A stretch of DNA of 64,000 nt. Origin: Thamnidium elegans. Taxonomy: Eukaryota > Mucoromycota > Mucoromycetes > Mucorales > Mucoraceae. This document shows, piece by piece, positions 34,064-48,715 of this stretch. The DNA is taken from NCBI GenBank assembly GCA_025201345.1, contig JAIXMG010000004.1, positions 868,001 through 932,000 on the forward strand, given 5' to 3'. Each line of letters starts with the position of its first letter. Within the stretch, counting starts at the first letter, position 1. The notes under the pieces are model-generated. The model saw only the letters and a program-made list of their open reading frames with translations, searched no databases and was not told the DNA's origin. The position numbers and the translations under genes are program-made.

Positions 34064-35396
34064 TTTTAGATAAGAGAAAAGAAGAAGAAAAAAAGTTTCA
34101 TGCTTTAAAGTCTTTATAAATGAAATATATGACAGATGCCCAACTATCTTAATCTTCCCGGAAATATACAACGGCGCATGCTATTAGAGAAATACTGAAA
34201 CGTAGACTATACTTCTCTTCTGTATTAAATGCTAGACTATTATTGCATTATCTTTACGAGATTTATAAGTGCTTATCTTTATATTAGTTTGCATTTCACG
34301 CCATTTAGATCTAAAACAACGCAATTTGATATCATTTGACATATAAAGGAGATAAAGTACTGAAAAAATATGTATACTAGATCAAATAGCAGCAAATCAT
34401 ACACGGCATATAAACAGTCAGATTCAAATTCTGTCAAGATCCCAACTATTACAAATTGATAGTTACCAGCTTCATAAAGCTAGATTAAAGGGCATGTTTC
34501 AGATGTCTTTTATATGTTGTTATTAAACATTATATGCTTACGATTTGTTTTTTTTATTTGACGAAATTATTATCATGTGTGGTAGTTATAACTTGTTACA
34601 TATAAAAGTATTACTGTTTAGTGTTAGCTGTAATCTTTAACGGATATATGTACTAAAATGACTCTTTTATTATTACTAAAGAGTATTATCACCTAAGATT
34701 AAGTTAAATAACAAGAAATGTGATTGGATGAATGAGAAAAAAAGAATAAAGGTGTGTGACGATAAGTTATGCAGAACAGTTATATGGGTTTCATCACTCT
34801 GTCGGATTGTTATTCATGATAAGCTGTTCTTCTTGTAACTTGTTTCTTTAAAAATTCGATCTAGTTAACGAAATTCATTCGTTTTATTATTGGCCAATAA
34901 AGAAATAAACCTAAGGAAACGTCCCTACCGCCTTTGCTATTATCATTATTTTGTAAAATATAAAGAGTTGTAATAATTAAATCTCTTTAATTTAGTATTT
35001 ATGCTTATATCTTTCGATTATATTATGCAAGCTAATACACTGAAGTAAACCTAACTAATTAAATCATTATGGGGATGACAATATTCAGTTATTTTTATAG
35101 ACCAACTTATTATTTCAAATCTAATGAGATTTGATATTGACTTAAACGAGGAATGAAGAGCCAGAAGCTTAAACAAAAGAAATTTTCTTTTATAGAAAGC
35201 TGTTTATTCCAGTTTCGAATGGATGGAGGTACCTTCGGTATTCCAGGCTCGGCAACTAGAACATCTTCAGAATTTAGGAGGTCTTTCATTATTATGTTGT
35301 GACATGTATGTAAAAATATTATGTACATTTTTGATGGTATGATGGTATACTCGAACTAAGGACTGATTCTTGATAAATCTTTACTCGTTGATAATA

Positions 35397-35556
35397 TTCT
35401 TTCTTGTTTGGTAGTGTATTTTATTGTTGGTAGTGTATTTTCTTGCTGGTAAATGTCGTCGCTTGTTGGTATTGTTCTCTGTTGTTGGTAATGTCTATCC
35501 TTGCTGGTAAAAGTCCTCGTTTGTTTGGTGATGTCTTTATTATATGGTTGGTGTAG
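35397..35556. repeat. Degenerate minisatellite, about 19-20 bp unit, eight copies
   Basis: Units such as TTTCTTGTTTGGTAGTGTA, TTTTATTGTTGGTAGTGTA, TCTCTGTTGTTGGTAATGTC and TATCCTTGCTGGTAAAAGTC follow one another without gaps. The consensus is roughly YYYTTGTTGGTAATGTC. It is not in a coding frame. Confidence 0.72.
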
Positions 35557-36317
35557 CGGTATTTTTGAGCAGATATTTTACTGCTGAGTAATTTTTTCCC
35601 TTTAGAAAGGATTTTTTTATAGGGGTTGTTACTGATGCCCGGCGTTTCGTATATGTAAACACGGATGGTTTACTATGTAAATACGGATGGTTTATTTGCC
35701 CAAAAATGCCTTCTGCTTATAACGTATGCATATTAAAGGCAAGCAATAATATGTATGCATTAATATATTATTTCTGAACGACTTGGCTAACTACTTTAAA
35801 CATTTGTTTGTGCAGTAGAATAATTACAGTTACCGGATCAAAGCGTACATATCACATTATAATAAAATGCATAACTTGTATTATGGTGTAGATTCGCTTC
35901 AATCCATGCCTCAAGAGACATTGTAACGTCTATATGCAGTTCATATAACTGTTCCACACTCCTTATTGTCAACTGGTAAGTCAAGTAACTTTTTTTTAAA
36001 AAAAGTCATTACACACCTTTATTAACTTTTTTTTTCCTCGTTCACCTAATCACATTTTTTGTCATTTAACATAATCTTAGATGATATCAGGTGATGATAC
36101 CAAAGACATATCCTTATCAACTTGTAAACGACTAGTATTCCCTCTCTTTCTGATGCATTATATTCAACCTGGATTTTTATTTAAACAGGATTACATCTCC
36201 ACTAATCCAGAAAAAATAGTATCTCTTCCGATTCTATGCCTTTTTTTTAAAAAAGTTTCAGCGAGGTAACCAGGGGTCTTCGCAATTTTTCACTCCTTTC
36301 ACTCTTTTCACATTAAA

Positions 36318-36482
36318 ATGGACCCTAAACGTAAACTTCCCAAAAATATATTTGAAATGATAAACGCTGCGTCTTTAGAGCGTGCGAAAGAGGACAGGAA
36401 AATGAATGACCTTTGCTGCGAGCTAGGTTATAATCACGAAACGAATATTAACAATGCTGATAGCTCAAAGAATATGTCATAA
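36318..36482 (+). CDS. Small open reading frame, 54 residues, unknown
   Basis: Begins MDPKRKLPKNIFEMINAASL, followed by a charged segment with two adjacent Cys and Asn-rich end; no TM segment or signal peptide. Start context CACATTAAAATGG is reasonable and composition is soluble-protein-like, unlike random AT-rich frames. No relative recognised. It may be a real small protein or a remnant exon. Confidence 0.3.
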   Translation: MDPKRKLPKNIFEMINAASLERAKEDRKMNDLCCELGYNHETNINNADSSKNMS

Positions 36483-36936
36483 CATTGTATTTTAAAAGAT
36501 AATTAACTGACAATAAACTACCTTGTCCCAGAAACAAACAAGCCGGGAAACTAACTGCCCGGGAGCAAATATAATGAACAAAAAATATTTTATTTATTTA
36601 AATCAAAAGGCAAAAGGAAAAGGGAAATTTAAATGACTTACCTTCTTGTCACGTATTTATTCAAAGGGGTCAGATGATGATGGCTCACTTCATTCCATAA
36701 CGAGTTTCTCCTGGACCAACACCATCCGTCCCAACGAAATAGAAAACGACAGACAAACTCGTACTTAACTTTACAATGCAATACAAATTAACATTTAACC
36801 AATCATAATACTTCGTTTCATTCAGGTTTGTTAAAGCTCCGCTTTTTTATTTTTATCTTGGCATTGTGTTTCAAATATTTTATATCAAACTCTTTTTTCT
36901 CTCTTTTACTTTTTTCTTTTTTAAAAAATAATAACT

Positions 36937-38881
36937 ATGGAAAAATCCAACAAGAAAGAATACGTTGCTGTTCCTACCAGCGATGTAGAAGAAGCAGCTT
37001 TACCTGCTTATGAAGAAACTAATCCTGCAGAGAAATCTCAAAAACGTAAACATTATACATTCCGTTTCCCTTTTTTTTTTTACTAATAACCAAAATTATA
37101 GGTCGTAGAAATATCGGATTTTTGTTGATTGGTGGTGCGATTGCTCTTTTAGGACTTACCCATGTTTGCTCTAGAAATAGAAATTACGACTTTGAGGTAT
37201 GATCATTTTTTGATATCACTAATAACTAATTTTATGAAACACTAAATACATCTTTAAAATAATAGGATTCCACAATATCAGTAAGTGTTTAGTGATTACT
37301 TGAAAAAATATGATGTCATATTAACCAGCTTCTTCATTATCTAGTATTTACCAGAATGCGAACCAAATGCATTGCGTCACATTGAACAATACGTCGAATT
37401 AAAGCAACATATGGATATGTTGAGCGAATCCTTTGCTGATTCTGGTCCATGCGAGAGACCTCAACATTCTCAATTTCGTCCTCTACTTGTAAGTACTGAT
37501 GATGATACTCCTCCTCCTCCTCCACCACCACATTCACCTCACCATGGTCATCATCGTGAGCATCATCACAAGGATCACAAGAAGCACAAGCATCACAAGC
37601 ATCACAAAGGAAAGAAGCACCACAACGAACCTGTTCCTCCTCCTCCTCCTCCTAATCGTAAATTACCAGATCATATTCTTTATTTTGTTAGATTACTAAT
37701 TTTTTATTTTTATTTTTAGCATTCTCCAACTCTGAACCTTCTGTTATGGGACACAAGAAGAAGAAGCATCATGATCATCCTCACAAACCCTTCTGTAACA
37801 TTAAAGAACTTGAAGCTACTTCCACAGTCTTTAAATTCTCACCTGAAGATTTCCAACGTGCTGGTATCTTCTTGAATGGTTATTTCTCTCGTGGTGGTCA
37901 TGTTCGTCTTATAAAGTCTACCGATGAGTCTATTTCTGATGTCAAGGTCAATGTTACTCTCTATGCCGGTCGCCAAGATCTTGCTAAGGAAGTTAAGTTG
38001 TCTGCTTTTGACCACGAAGGTCAATACGCTGTTCAAATCGAGCGTGGACACTTTAAGGGTCCCGGTGGTCCCGGTAGTCCTCATGGTCCTCATGGTCCTG
38101 AAGATGACAATGACAATAGAGAAGATCTCAAGAAGGGTCATCATCATCATGATAAGGAAGATGGTAAACAAGAAAACTGTCTTGTTTATAATGTCGATAT
38201 TGAATTCCCTGCCAATACAGCTTACTTTGAAGATATCGAGCTCCATATCAAGGCTGCCCAACGTATTGAAGGCAGTAAAAGTCTTGAAGGCATCTCATTT
38301 GGATCTGTTAAAGCAGGCCTTGGTCACGGTGCCATTATTTTTGACGTAAGACAAGCAATCATTTCGCTGCGGCCAAAAAAAAAGGGTACTAATTAAGTAT
38401 TTTAATATATATTTGTATAGGGTTTGAAAGCCAAGAAATTAATGCTTGGCGTCCTTAACGGTGTTGTAATGGGTACTTACCAACCCAGCGAAAGCTTCTC
38501 CGCTGGCGTTGTCCGTGGTGCTTCTAAGGTTAATATTGAACCTACTGGTGAAAATGTCAATATTACTGCATCTTCTACTTTTGGTCCTGCTAGTGTTGAT
38601 ATTGTAAGTTTATTTGATAAGAAAAAAACCCTCCATGTAGATTATGTTTTTTTAACAACGCTTCTTTTTTTTTTTAGCCCGCTGATAAGTACAAGGGACA
38701 ATTCGCCTTATTTAATCTTTTTGGTGAATCCTCTACCATCACCGCACCTAACCCAGAAGATATTCATGTTACCAAGTATAGACCTACCCTCAAGGCTGGT
38801 TACTACAAGGAAGAAAACGAAGGGTCTCGTATTGTTGTTGCTGCCAAGCTTCATGGTGGTGAATATATCAATTTCAATTAA
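36937..38881 (+). CDS. Single-pass membrane protein with Pro/His-rich linker and beta-rich outer domain
   Basis: Seven exons: 36937-37045, 37102-37196, 37266-37280 (15 nt), 37345-37657, 37720-38345, 38421-38603, 38678-38881; 514 residues. Order: short acidic cytosolic tail, TM helix (about residues 43-58, 'IGFLLIGGAIALLGLTHV'), a spacer with 'YLPECEPNALRHIEQYVEL', a linker of Pro runs and His/Lys repeats (HHKDHKKHKHHKHHKGKKHH), then a large domain poor in Cys with repeated short strands (for example 'GISFGSVKAGLGHGAIIFD', 'VNITASSTFGPASVDI') like DUF4097-type beta-helix adhesins (inference). Orientation suggests the big domain is extracytosolic. The His-rich linker could bind Zn, Cu or Ni. 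Function unknown. Confidence 0.85.
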
Positions 38882-39778
38882 ATTAATACTTTGCTGCAAT
38901 TAACTATTGAATCAATTGTTACATTTATTATAATTACAGTCAAATGGAATCACTTTCATTATCCATTCTATTCTTTACTGAAATAAATTTTGATTGTTGT
39001 GTATTTGTACAACTTTACAAAAAATAATAATAATCGCATACATACATATATATACAACATCGTTCTTTTCAAGAGAAACGATTGTCATTCGAAGGAATAA
39101 AAGTACATTTTGAATATAGTGCATCAGGAGTGGAAGTAAGTCTCCCAGAAAGGAAGTGCAGATAGTAATCTCACGCCGAAAAAAAAAAGAATGAACAGGA
39201 AAAAAATATATTAGAAAGTACGTTTTCCCTTCTAACTATATCAAAGAAAACTATTACCTCTGGATTTATCTGGTATTTTAGAGATAAAACATGAATGGTG
39301 TTTAAAAACACGAAGATTTGTAAATGATATAGTATTTGAAGCAAATAAAAGGACTTTGTTTTGAGCAAGTAAGTACCTTTAAAATAATTTTAATTATCTT
39401 CTAATTCAAAATATAGAATACTTTAGTCGTGCGTACTCTTTCATCATGGACCCGAACGATCTGTTTGCATGCTAAGAAAATTGATGCACCCGAAGAAGAA
39501 TTCAAAGAAATCAAAAGCTGTAGTAACCATGCGCTTTCTAACAAAAGTCTTCCTATTTCAGTAAACCGAGTACTTTACAAAAGAATTAAACTCGAATCAG
39601 TAACCATGCCTTCTAAATATTAATAAACCATCCTGCTTTATTTCTTGTTATTATTGTCTGATTTACGAACTCCTCTTCAGGTCCAATTTATTTTATAAAT
39701 TGATAGATTGGCGTACTTTGAGCTTATTTATTATTTTCCGTAAAGCTTTTTTTTTATTATTATTATTTTTATTGTTAA
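38882..39778. other. Intergenic spacer upstream of the disordered acidic protein
   Basis: About 900 bp. A 64-residue frame at 39429-39623 (begins MRTLSSWTRTICLHAKK) is not convincing and has no recognised relatives. The remainder is AT-rich. Confidence 0.45.
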
Positions 39779-39916
39779 ATGGATGATAATTCAGATATAC
39801 CAATAACAGTGAGCGAAGTACCACCACAAAAACAATCGAGCGCGTTATCGTTCTTCACAAGACTTAGAAGGTTAAGTCAATCAGAAAGTAAAGCTAATAA
39901 ATAACTCATGGCAGAA

Positions 39917-39950
<34 letters not shown>

Positions 39951-40938
39951 AATTTACTAACCTTTACATCATTATGTTTTAGGTAGTTCGTCTCAACAAT
40001 TAGTAAGAACTTTAACCCCCTACCCTTTTTTTTAGTCTAAATAAAATAGTGTATAATACTGACTAACGCACCTACGCGTTATAGAGAAATACAAAGTCTT
40101 CACCTCCCAGGACATTTACCCAAACGCCATTGGAGTCTTGGATCGAGCAAAGTCCGAGTTACAGATCAGATTCACCTGAAGATTCATTACCGCCATGGGC
40201 CACCTTACGTGAAAGTAGCCAACAAGACGCTTCTTTTAGCATAGATTCACTTCCTTCAGACATTGTAGAGGAAGATTCGACTAATTTAATACCTGAAGGT
40301 CTTGATCATTTTAATGAACACGACGAGTTTTCGGTTTTAGATTCTCAAGATAATATTTACCCTTCTGACGATCCAGACAATACTTCAGAACTCTATTGTA
40401 CGCCACGCCCGCATTCATCACCGGAGGTATATTCGCCTGAGCCATTACCAGAAGAACCATACTCATTCTTTGATAACAACAAAAATGCAGGGCAATATGA
40501 AAATGACGATAATGAATCTCAAGCAACTGTGGCCTATAATCCTGACGACCCTGATAATTCGCGAGAAAATTCACCTTTTTCACAAACTTACTCTGATGAA
40601 TTATTGGATTTACTTGATAACCCGGAATTATTGGATTTGCTTGATAACTCCCATCAACAAAATACATCTAGCAGGTCTTACACCAACTCAACAGAACAAA
40701 TAAGTGATAATTGCGCACAAAGTCCACCACTGACAAGTAATAATATCCTCTTACGAGAAAATTCAATTGCTTTGTCAGAGTCAAGATCACCTGTAAAGCA
40801 AACATCATTTAGCATAACTTCTGCTGGCTCACCTACGGCGGAAGAAATTAGTTTTGAGCGAAAGAGAAAAAGTAACCCTAAAACAATCGAGAAATATTTT
40901 TTGCCTTCTTCACAAGACGAAGATCAATTAGGTAATTC

Positions 40939-40974
<36 letters not shown>

Positions 40975-41127
40975 ATTAAATTCTTTCACGAAATAGATAT
41001 CGGCAGAGTATCTACCACACCTTCGTTTATTTATAACGATGATGAAGATGATTTAAAAAAGGAAGATACCCAAATCACCGGTACAGACCGACGAAGAAGA
41101 CCTAAGTTTGGATTATCAAAAAAATAG
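39779..41127 (+). CDS. Intrinsically disordered acidic Ser/Asp-rich protein, unknown function
   Basis: Exons 39779-39887, 39983-40002 (20 nt), 40085-40931, 40997-41127; 368 residues. It begins MDDNSDIPITVSEVPPQKQS, followed by 'FFTRLRRLSQSE'. The body is rich in Ser, Asp, Glu, Pro and Asn, with a duplicated 'ELLDLLDNPELLDLLDN', a possible short binding motif of the acidic-dileucine or LxxLL-like kind. Many SP dipeptides (about 12) suggest proline-directed kinase sites. Near the end is 'NPKTIEKYFLPSSQD', which resembles a PIP-box-like motif (Q-less), and the C terminus is basic (GTDRRRRPKFGLSKK). Intron 1 contains a 29-nt A run and intron 3 an (AT)n. No family recognised; a nuclear regulator is a guess. 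Confidence 0.72.
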
Positions 41128-41379
41128 CTCAAACTAGTTTTTTTTGTAATTAAAAGTGACTAATCATCAATATCATATTCATATAAAAGTGTATAATGCC
41201 ATATGTTTATGTTTATATATAGTATGTGTCTTTGTACAGATTGTAAATACGGCATGCATTAATAAATAAGGATAATTCGAGTTTTTTTCTTTCTTGTACT
41301 TCCTCAACAAAACTAAATACACATGTAAATTCCCATTGTTGGATTATCCTATTAAGCCAAATATGTAGACTTTCTCTCC

Positions 41380-41416
<37 letters not shown>

Positions 41417-41919
41417 ACGTTCAGTTTGTACGATGCCAGAGTAACGTCAACTGTCGAGTAAAGCGATGGTTGTCAATTAATGATTTTTGTGTTACAACAC
41501 ATGTTTTTCATCAGATTCGTAACCAAAAAAAGAAAATGCTTCGCTTTCACTACTGCACGTATTTAATAAAATAAATGGCTATTTTCTATTGTACGATATA
41601 TTTAGCCGAAGATCATAACAAAAAGACTGAAATAGTAATTTAATGTTTTTTTATGAATATAAACAGAATATATATTTTAAAAAAATATAGAGGATAATGT
41701 GTACTTGTAATGAAGTTCAAAGTACAAGCATAATCGATATGTCAGTATAATGAACGTGGTATTCGTGTATCTAAACAAAATAAAATATTTTGTTTGAGAG
41801 ATGGGGAGGAGTATTATATATATGTATATATATATAAAAAGTGGATATATAATATGGGTAAGATATAGCGTTGCGAGCAGACGTAAAGGGAACGTAATGG
41901 GATATGTTAGTAAAAGGGC
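41128..41919. other. 3' intergenic region between convergent genes, with long A tract
   Basis: AT-rich, with about 34 consecutive A at 41381-41414. No gene. Confidence 0.5.
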
Positions 41920-43081
41920 TTAGCTAAACATATGGAACGGCGAAGATCTACCGTTAGCTCCAGGGTCAAGGTTAACCCCGTTCAGGTTATCTTGCTTGGA
42001 ATAATTCCAATGGTTTATCAAATTGGGGTCGAAATGGGCTTGTGATAACGAAAATCCCGCAGCTTTAAAAAATAATAGGTTAGCATTTATGATGCTTTCT
42101 TAAATTAGTTATAAACATATAGCGATAATGTACTTACAACATAGTTCAGGTGTCATGAATTGTTGTTGATTTTCTGCTTGCTTATCTGAACGGTTTTGAT
42201 CCATAAAAACTGATGTATTGCAAGAAGAGCGAAACTCAGCCTCATCTTCATTTGTACTGCTAACTGTGGCTTCGTCATCACTTCTAGGACTAAATTTTTG
42301 TTGTACTAATTCGTCGGCAGACGGAAGCGTATATATTTGATTATTGGGGTCGGGAATACGAGAACTATTGGACCAGCCATCAGTGGAGTTAAAACCTGAA
42401 GGATATATGTTGGTTACAGAAGATGTATTGTTTGATGTGGCGATCCTACGTGTAGGAGTAGATACACTTTGTCGAGGAACAGGTATATTTTCGTGACAAT
42501 GTTGTAACTGATGTAACTGCTCTTGAGACATGATTTGAGCCATCACTCTCTTGTTTTCTCTTTGCAGTTGCAATATTTGGTAACGATATCGTTCTTCTCT
42601 CGAGAGACTTTGCTTTACCCAATCTAGCGCTTTTTCGACAATTTGACTTTTGGAAGGCCGGCGGTAGTTATTGAGATTAGGAAGTATTTGTGCAAGAGAC
42701 TGGAACTTGGTATTAAGACTCTCACGGCGTGCTCGCTCGATAGCATTATGTTCTGCGCGACGTTCAGCTTTGCTTAAAAGTCTAATATAGATATAATTGA
42801 TTAATATTTTAATTGTAAAAAAAACTCTTTTTAAATTATGAAACATACTTTTTGTCAGATAGATTGTTATTCAATTCGTCTTCTTTTAATAAGTCTTGAT
42901 CAAAAATTTCATCACCAGGAAAAACGTTTGGCATTAAAGGTGACTTGGATCCATTAGAGAAATTTGTTAAATTAGCATTTGTATATGGGAAAGGGTCAAA
43001 GCTCATCAATTGACACTCTGGTTTAGCAAATTGATTCATAGTTGATCTATGATCGTATAGACCTCTTTGAACTGGAAACAT
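41920..43081 (-). CDS. bHLH (leucine-zipper-like) transcription factor
   Basis: Exons 43081-42849, 42781-42138, 42062-41920; 339 residues. The basic region 'RRAEHNAIERARRESLNTKF' carries His-Glu-Arg at the DNA-contact positions (H5/E9/R13), the pattern of E-box CACGTG binders. Helix 1 'QSLAQILPNL', the loop 'NNYRRPSKSQ' and helix 2 'IVEKALDWVKQSLSREERYR' follow, continuing into a short zipper 'YQILQLQRENKRVMAQIM'. N- and C-terminal parts are Ser/Asn/Asp-rich and probably disordered activation or regulatory regions. It would act in the nucleus as a dimer. No target genes can be inferred. The exon 1-2 junction falls just before the basic region and restores the frame (AA|A). Confidence 0.92.
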
Positions 43082-44250
43082 AGTAGCAATGATTTTTTTT
43101 TTGGAAGAGTAAAAAGATTATAAGTTTTTTTTTTGTTTAGCAAAAAAAAAAAGAGAACGATTTATCGAGATAAGAGAAAATCAATAAAGTTATATAAAAA
43201 ATAAAGAAGAAAAGAAATGTTTACACATTGCTTTTATATAAAAATCTAGTATTCAAGGATAACAATAACATCAACTCGATGACTGTTCTCAGATTATGGT
43301 TTACAACGGAGACCCAATTATAAAGGTAAGCTAAAAATGCTTCGTTTGTGTTGTTTCTCTTCAAACTATTACTTCACTAGTACTGCATCATCTTACCTAC
43401 CAGTATAGTTTTTTGTGTGTACCCATCAACTTGTCTTACAAATGAATTTGAAAAAGGGTATTATTTCGTCTTTTAATCGTTTTTTATATATATATATATA
43501 TATAAAAAACCGCCCGCACGTATTTTATCTTTATGGTTTATAGATACAAGTCTGTGCACTCCTAATAATAGGAAACTAACATCTTGGACAAATGTTTCAT
43601 TTACCACATTTTGATCTTAATACATGAATATAATATCCTAATTTAGTAATTTCACAATAAAAAAAGGTTTTCTGATTCACTTTCTAAGTATAATAAGACG
43701 ACTTTTACAAAGATAAAAAAGAGTGAAAAAGTTTATTATTGAAAAACAATTCAATTGATAGCAGCTTTGATACTATAGCAACTTACAATATATATAGAAT
43801 TAAGAATATGTTTCTATTCAAACGTTAAATTTTTTTTTTATCCAATTCATTTCGAATTATGTCATTAGAAAAAAATCATTAACATAGTATCTTTTGAAGG
43901 GTAAACAAGGTTTTTTTCTTCTAAAAAAAAATTGATTGTAGTTGGAATGCATTTAAGGGATTACTTTTAAGTTATATATAAATTAAATACGCGTAAAAAA
44001 AACTAATAGCTTTCTTTCCGTCCCTGCCCCTTTTTTTTTCTCTCTTGGCATGAAAAACTTTTTCGTTGTCATAATTACGATGAAAATACGTGTGAGTAGT
44101 TTATTTCTTTCCTATCGAACAAAAAAGAAAGAAAAACCATTAATTTAAATTGGCAAGCTCTAAACTATCCAAATACTTTTTAAACTTTATACCAATAGAA
44201 AGTAACTTCTTTGTAGTTATCTATTAACTATAAGCCCTATACTATTATCC

Positions 44251-44292
<42 letters not shown>

Positions 44293-46853
44293 GAATAACA
44301 GCCTAGAAAATATATATACGCACGAGCGACAATGCTCTATATATAAAATAGACTTAGATAGTTACAAATTTAGTATGAACAAAATTATTTAAGATTTAAT
44401 TTGAAACATTTTAAAAATAATTCTGTCAGTCGCTTCGAATATTATCAATAATGATCTACTACATCGTTCCACATTACCATTAGCGTTTTGTTGAGCGAAT
44501 AAGCTGTAGCCTATAAAATTCCCAGAGATGGAGGGTTTCTGACCTTTAAACACAATACAAGAGGAGAAGAAATATACGGGTATTCTACAACACCTTAAAT
44601 GCCACGAGAGGCACAATAGGAATAAAAGTAACCGTAAAAAATGAATTCATCCATTAAACTTATGGTTCTCTTTTAAAAAGAAATAAATACTGCGAGTTTT
44701 AGTAGCGCTTACATGTAGTCAAAATAAAAAAGGAACTTTGTAGTTTAAAAAGAATTATGCCTCCCTCCAAAAAAATAAAATAAAATGATACGCGTATAAA
44801 CGTACTATTGTTAGAACCACGGGAAAATTATTTACTTGTTTAACTGAAACATTTCAGCTTTGAATGGCAGTTCAACCGGTGAGAATAAAATACTTGTCAT
44901 CCTTTTTCCACTTTTTTCCTTTAATCTTCTTAATGATATTTTACACTCATATGTTTGCCAAAAAAAAAGGGGGGGGGGAGAAAAAAGGGCCATTTTGATA
45001 TGTACTAACCTTCTGAACAAAAGAACAAAAGAGCACTCTTATAGAAAATAATTACGACATGAAAAAAAAAAGAGTGGCTCAGACAATAACCGAGAGAAAT
45101 GATATAAACTGGCCTTTTTTTCATTTACTCTCAAGGATTTTGTATACACATACATCATTGTACTACCCGTTGTATTTGCTATTTCACACGTGTATTTCGG
45201 TATACATAGCTCCGCGACGAACAACTGCTATTATCGAGCAAAAGTATATCGAAACATAGACGGGTTATATGTATATACTTTTTATTTTATTTTGGCAAAG
45301 AATGAAACAGTAAAATATATTGCTCCCAACCCACCCTTTTTGTATATGGCTTGAGAGCCTCTTAGTTGTGGGGCCAAATTAAAACCTAGTTATTTTTACC
45401 TTTTTTTTTTCCTACCGCGTGCCTATCAAACATGCCTCTATTTTCAGACTGAACTCGAAATTTGAAAAGCGTGGATCTGGCCGATTTTCGATTCCTTTTT
45501 TTCTTTGGGAGACATGTACATCGATCAGGGATATGTAAACTTAAGATCAATGAGAAATATGTAGTGTCAATTTGGAGGTTGAATGTAATATGCTGTATAA
45601 CGTATTTGAAACTGTATTACACGTACTAAAAAAAAAATGTATATCGATTTAATATGTTGGACGAATACACAAGCATTACTCAATTTAATTTACATAAAAA
45701 TGAGTCATGGGGCCATGTTGTCCTAGATGGTATCATACGTGCAACGTCTCGCCTTTTTTTTTCTTTACGGAGTTCTCTTGTCTTTGTTTCAGATACACGC
45801 TTTCCTTTTAATATGTCTGCATATTAATTTTTTTTAAAAAAAGTTTTGTCTTCATATGCGTTTTTTTTAATCTAGAAAGAAAAAATCTCTATATTAAAGA
45901 GTGAAAAGCATATAGAAATTATATTGAATGTGGCTGGTTTGCTTGACTCGTATCATGCTATTCTATAATTAGTATTTATTATGGGCTTGACTTGATGCCA
46001 TGTACTGAGTCCAGTTTTTTTCGGTTTGATTACGCATACGTCAGTGCGAGTTGTACAATAGTTTTTTTTTTAGACCAATTGAAATTTTGAATGTCATTAA
46101 TAAGACTTGGGAAAGTGGGGGAGATCAGCGATCGATTCAAGTACCCTACTTAGATAGTAAAGCTATTATATATAAGGAACCACATTTTTCTGCTTTTTCA
46201 ATATTCTAGGTACTTCATCTTTTATTTACTTAATTTGTGCGTGAATTAAATATGATAATATTAGAATGAGAGTGCGATCAGACCTGTGTTTTTAAAGGTG
46301 AAAAATAAATAGCATAATCGTTAAATCCCAAGACAAGATAGATATTATACAGCGCTATTATACTCTGAAGGTGGACTTTCTCTATAACTATGACGCATCT
46401 TATAATATAATCTAACTAGTGTGCATGTTAAGCTAACAGACTATTTTGGTTCCTTACTTAGGTAGAATTATCCTAAAAATAGCACGTTTTCCTGTTTTAA
46501 AACGTATTGAACTGTTTCAGTAACTGAAATAACAAAAATAATATGTGTATTGCACTAATTACTAGGTTAAATCAACACTTTATAATTATTATACCTTTTT
46601 GCATGCGAACTCATGTATGAGCTAAATAGTCGCACATGAATATAGTAACACGATGTCGCCCATATAGTAACACATATGTTATTGATTTATTCAGTACTCA
46701 ATGATACGTAGTGTTACTATTAATATTATTATTTTTTATAGAAAAAAGACAATGCATTATACGTAAATGACTAGGAAGGCAGGACCCGTTTTTAGTTGAA
46801 AGTGAAGGGGGAGGGGGTAAATTAATTATGAAGAGACAAAAAGAAATTGATTT
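43082..46853. other. 3.8 kb gene-poor spacer
   Basis: No gene could be supported. A T tract of about 38 nt lies at 44252-44289, a TATATA run near 43484-43503, and a 10-nt G run near 44969. A 57-codon frame at 45654-45827 is protein-like but unassigned. Confidence 0.5.
45654..45827 (+). CDS. Short coding-like frame, unknown
   Basis: Starts MLDEYTSITQFNLHKNESWG and stays open for 57 codons. The first half has balanced composition with Trp, His, Gly and acidic residues, unlike surrounding AT noise; the second half is Phe/Ser-rich. It could be a fragment of an old gene or chance. Confidence 0.2.
   Translation: MLDEYTSITQFNLHKNESWGHVVLDGIIRATSRLFFSLRSSLVFVSDTRFPFNMSAY

Positions 46854-48715
<1,862 letters not shown>

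Larger units (their letters stand above)
34064..36936. other. 2.9 kb gene-poor region with minisatellite and one small open frame
   Basis: Contains a degenerate tandem repeat (35397-35556), a direct repeat of ATGTAAAYACGGATGGTTTA at about 35652-35693, a possible 54-residue frame (36318-36482) and a GC-richer stretch (36650-36760) open in two minus-strand frames but unassigned. Confidence 0.55.

Noticed and set aside
34064..34171. 36-residue N-terminal extension of the dehydrogenase
   Set aside because: Would bury the mitochondrial presequence; composition is leader-like.
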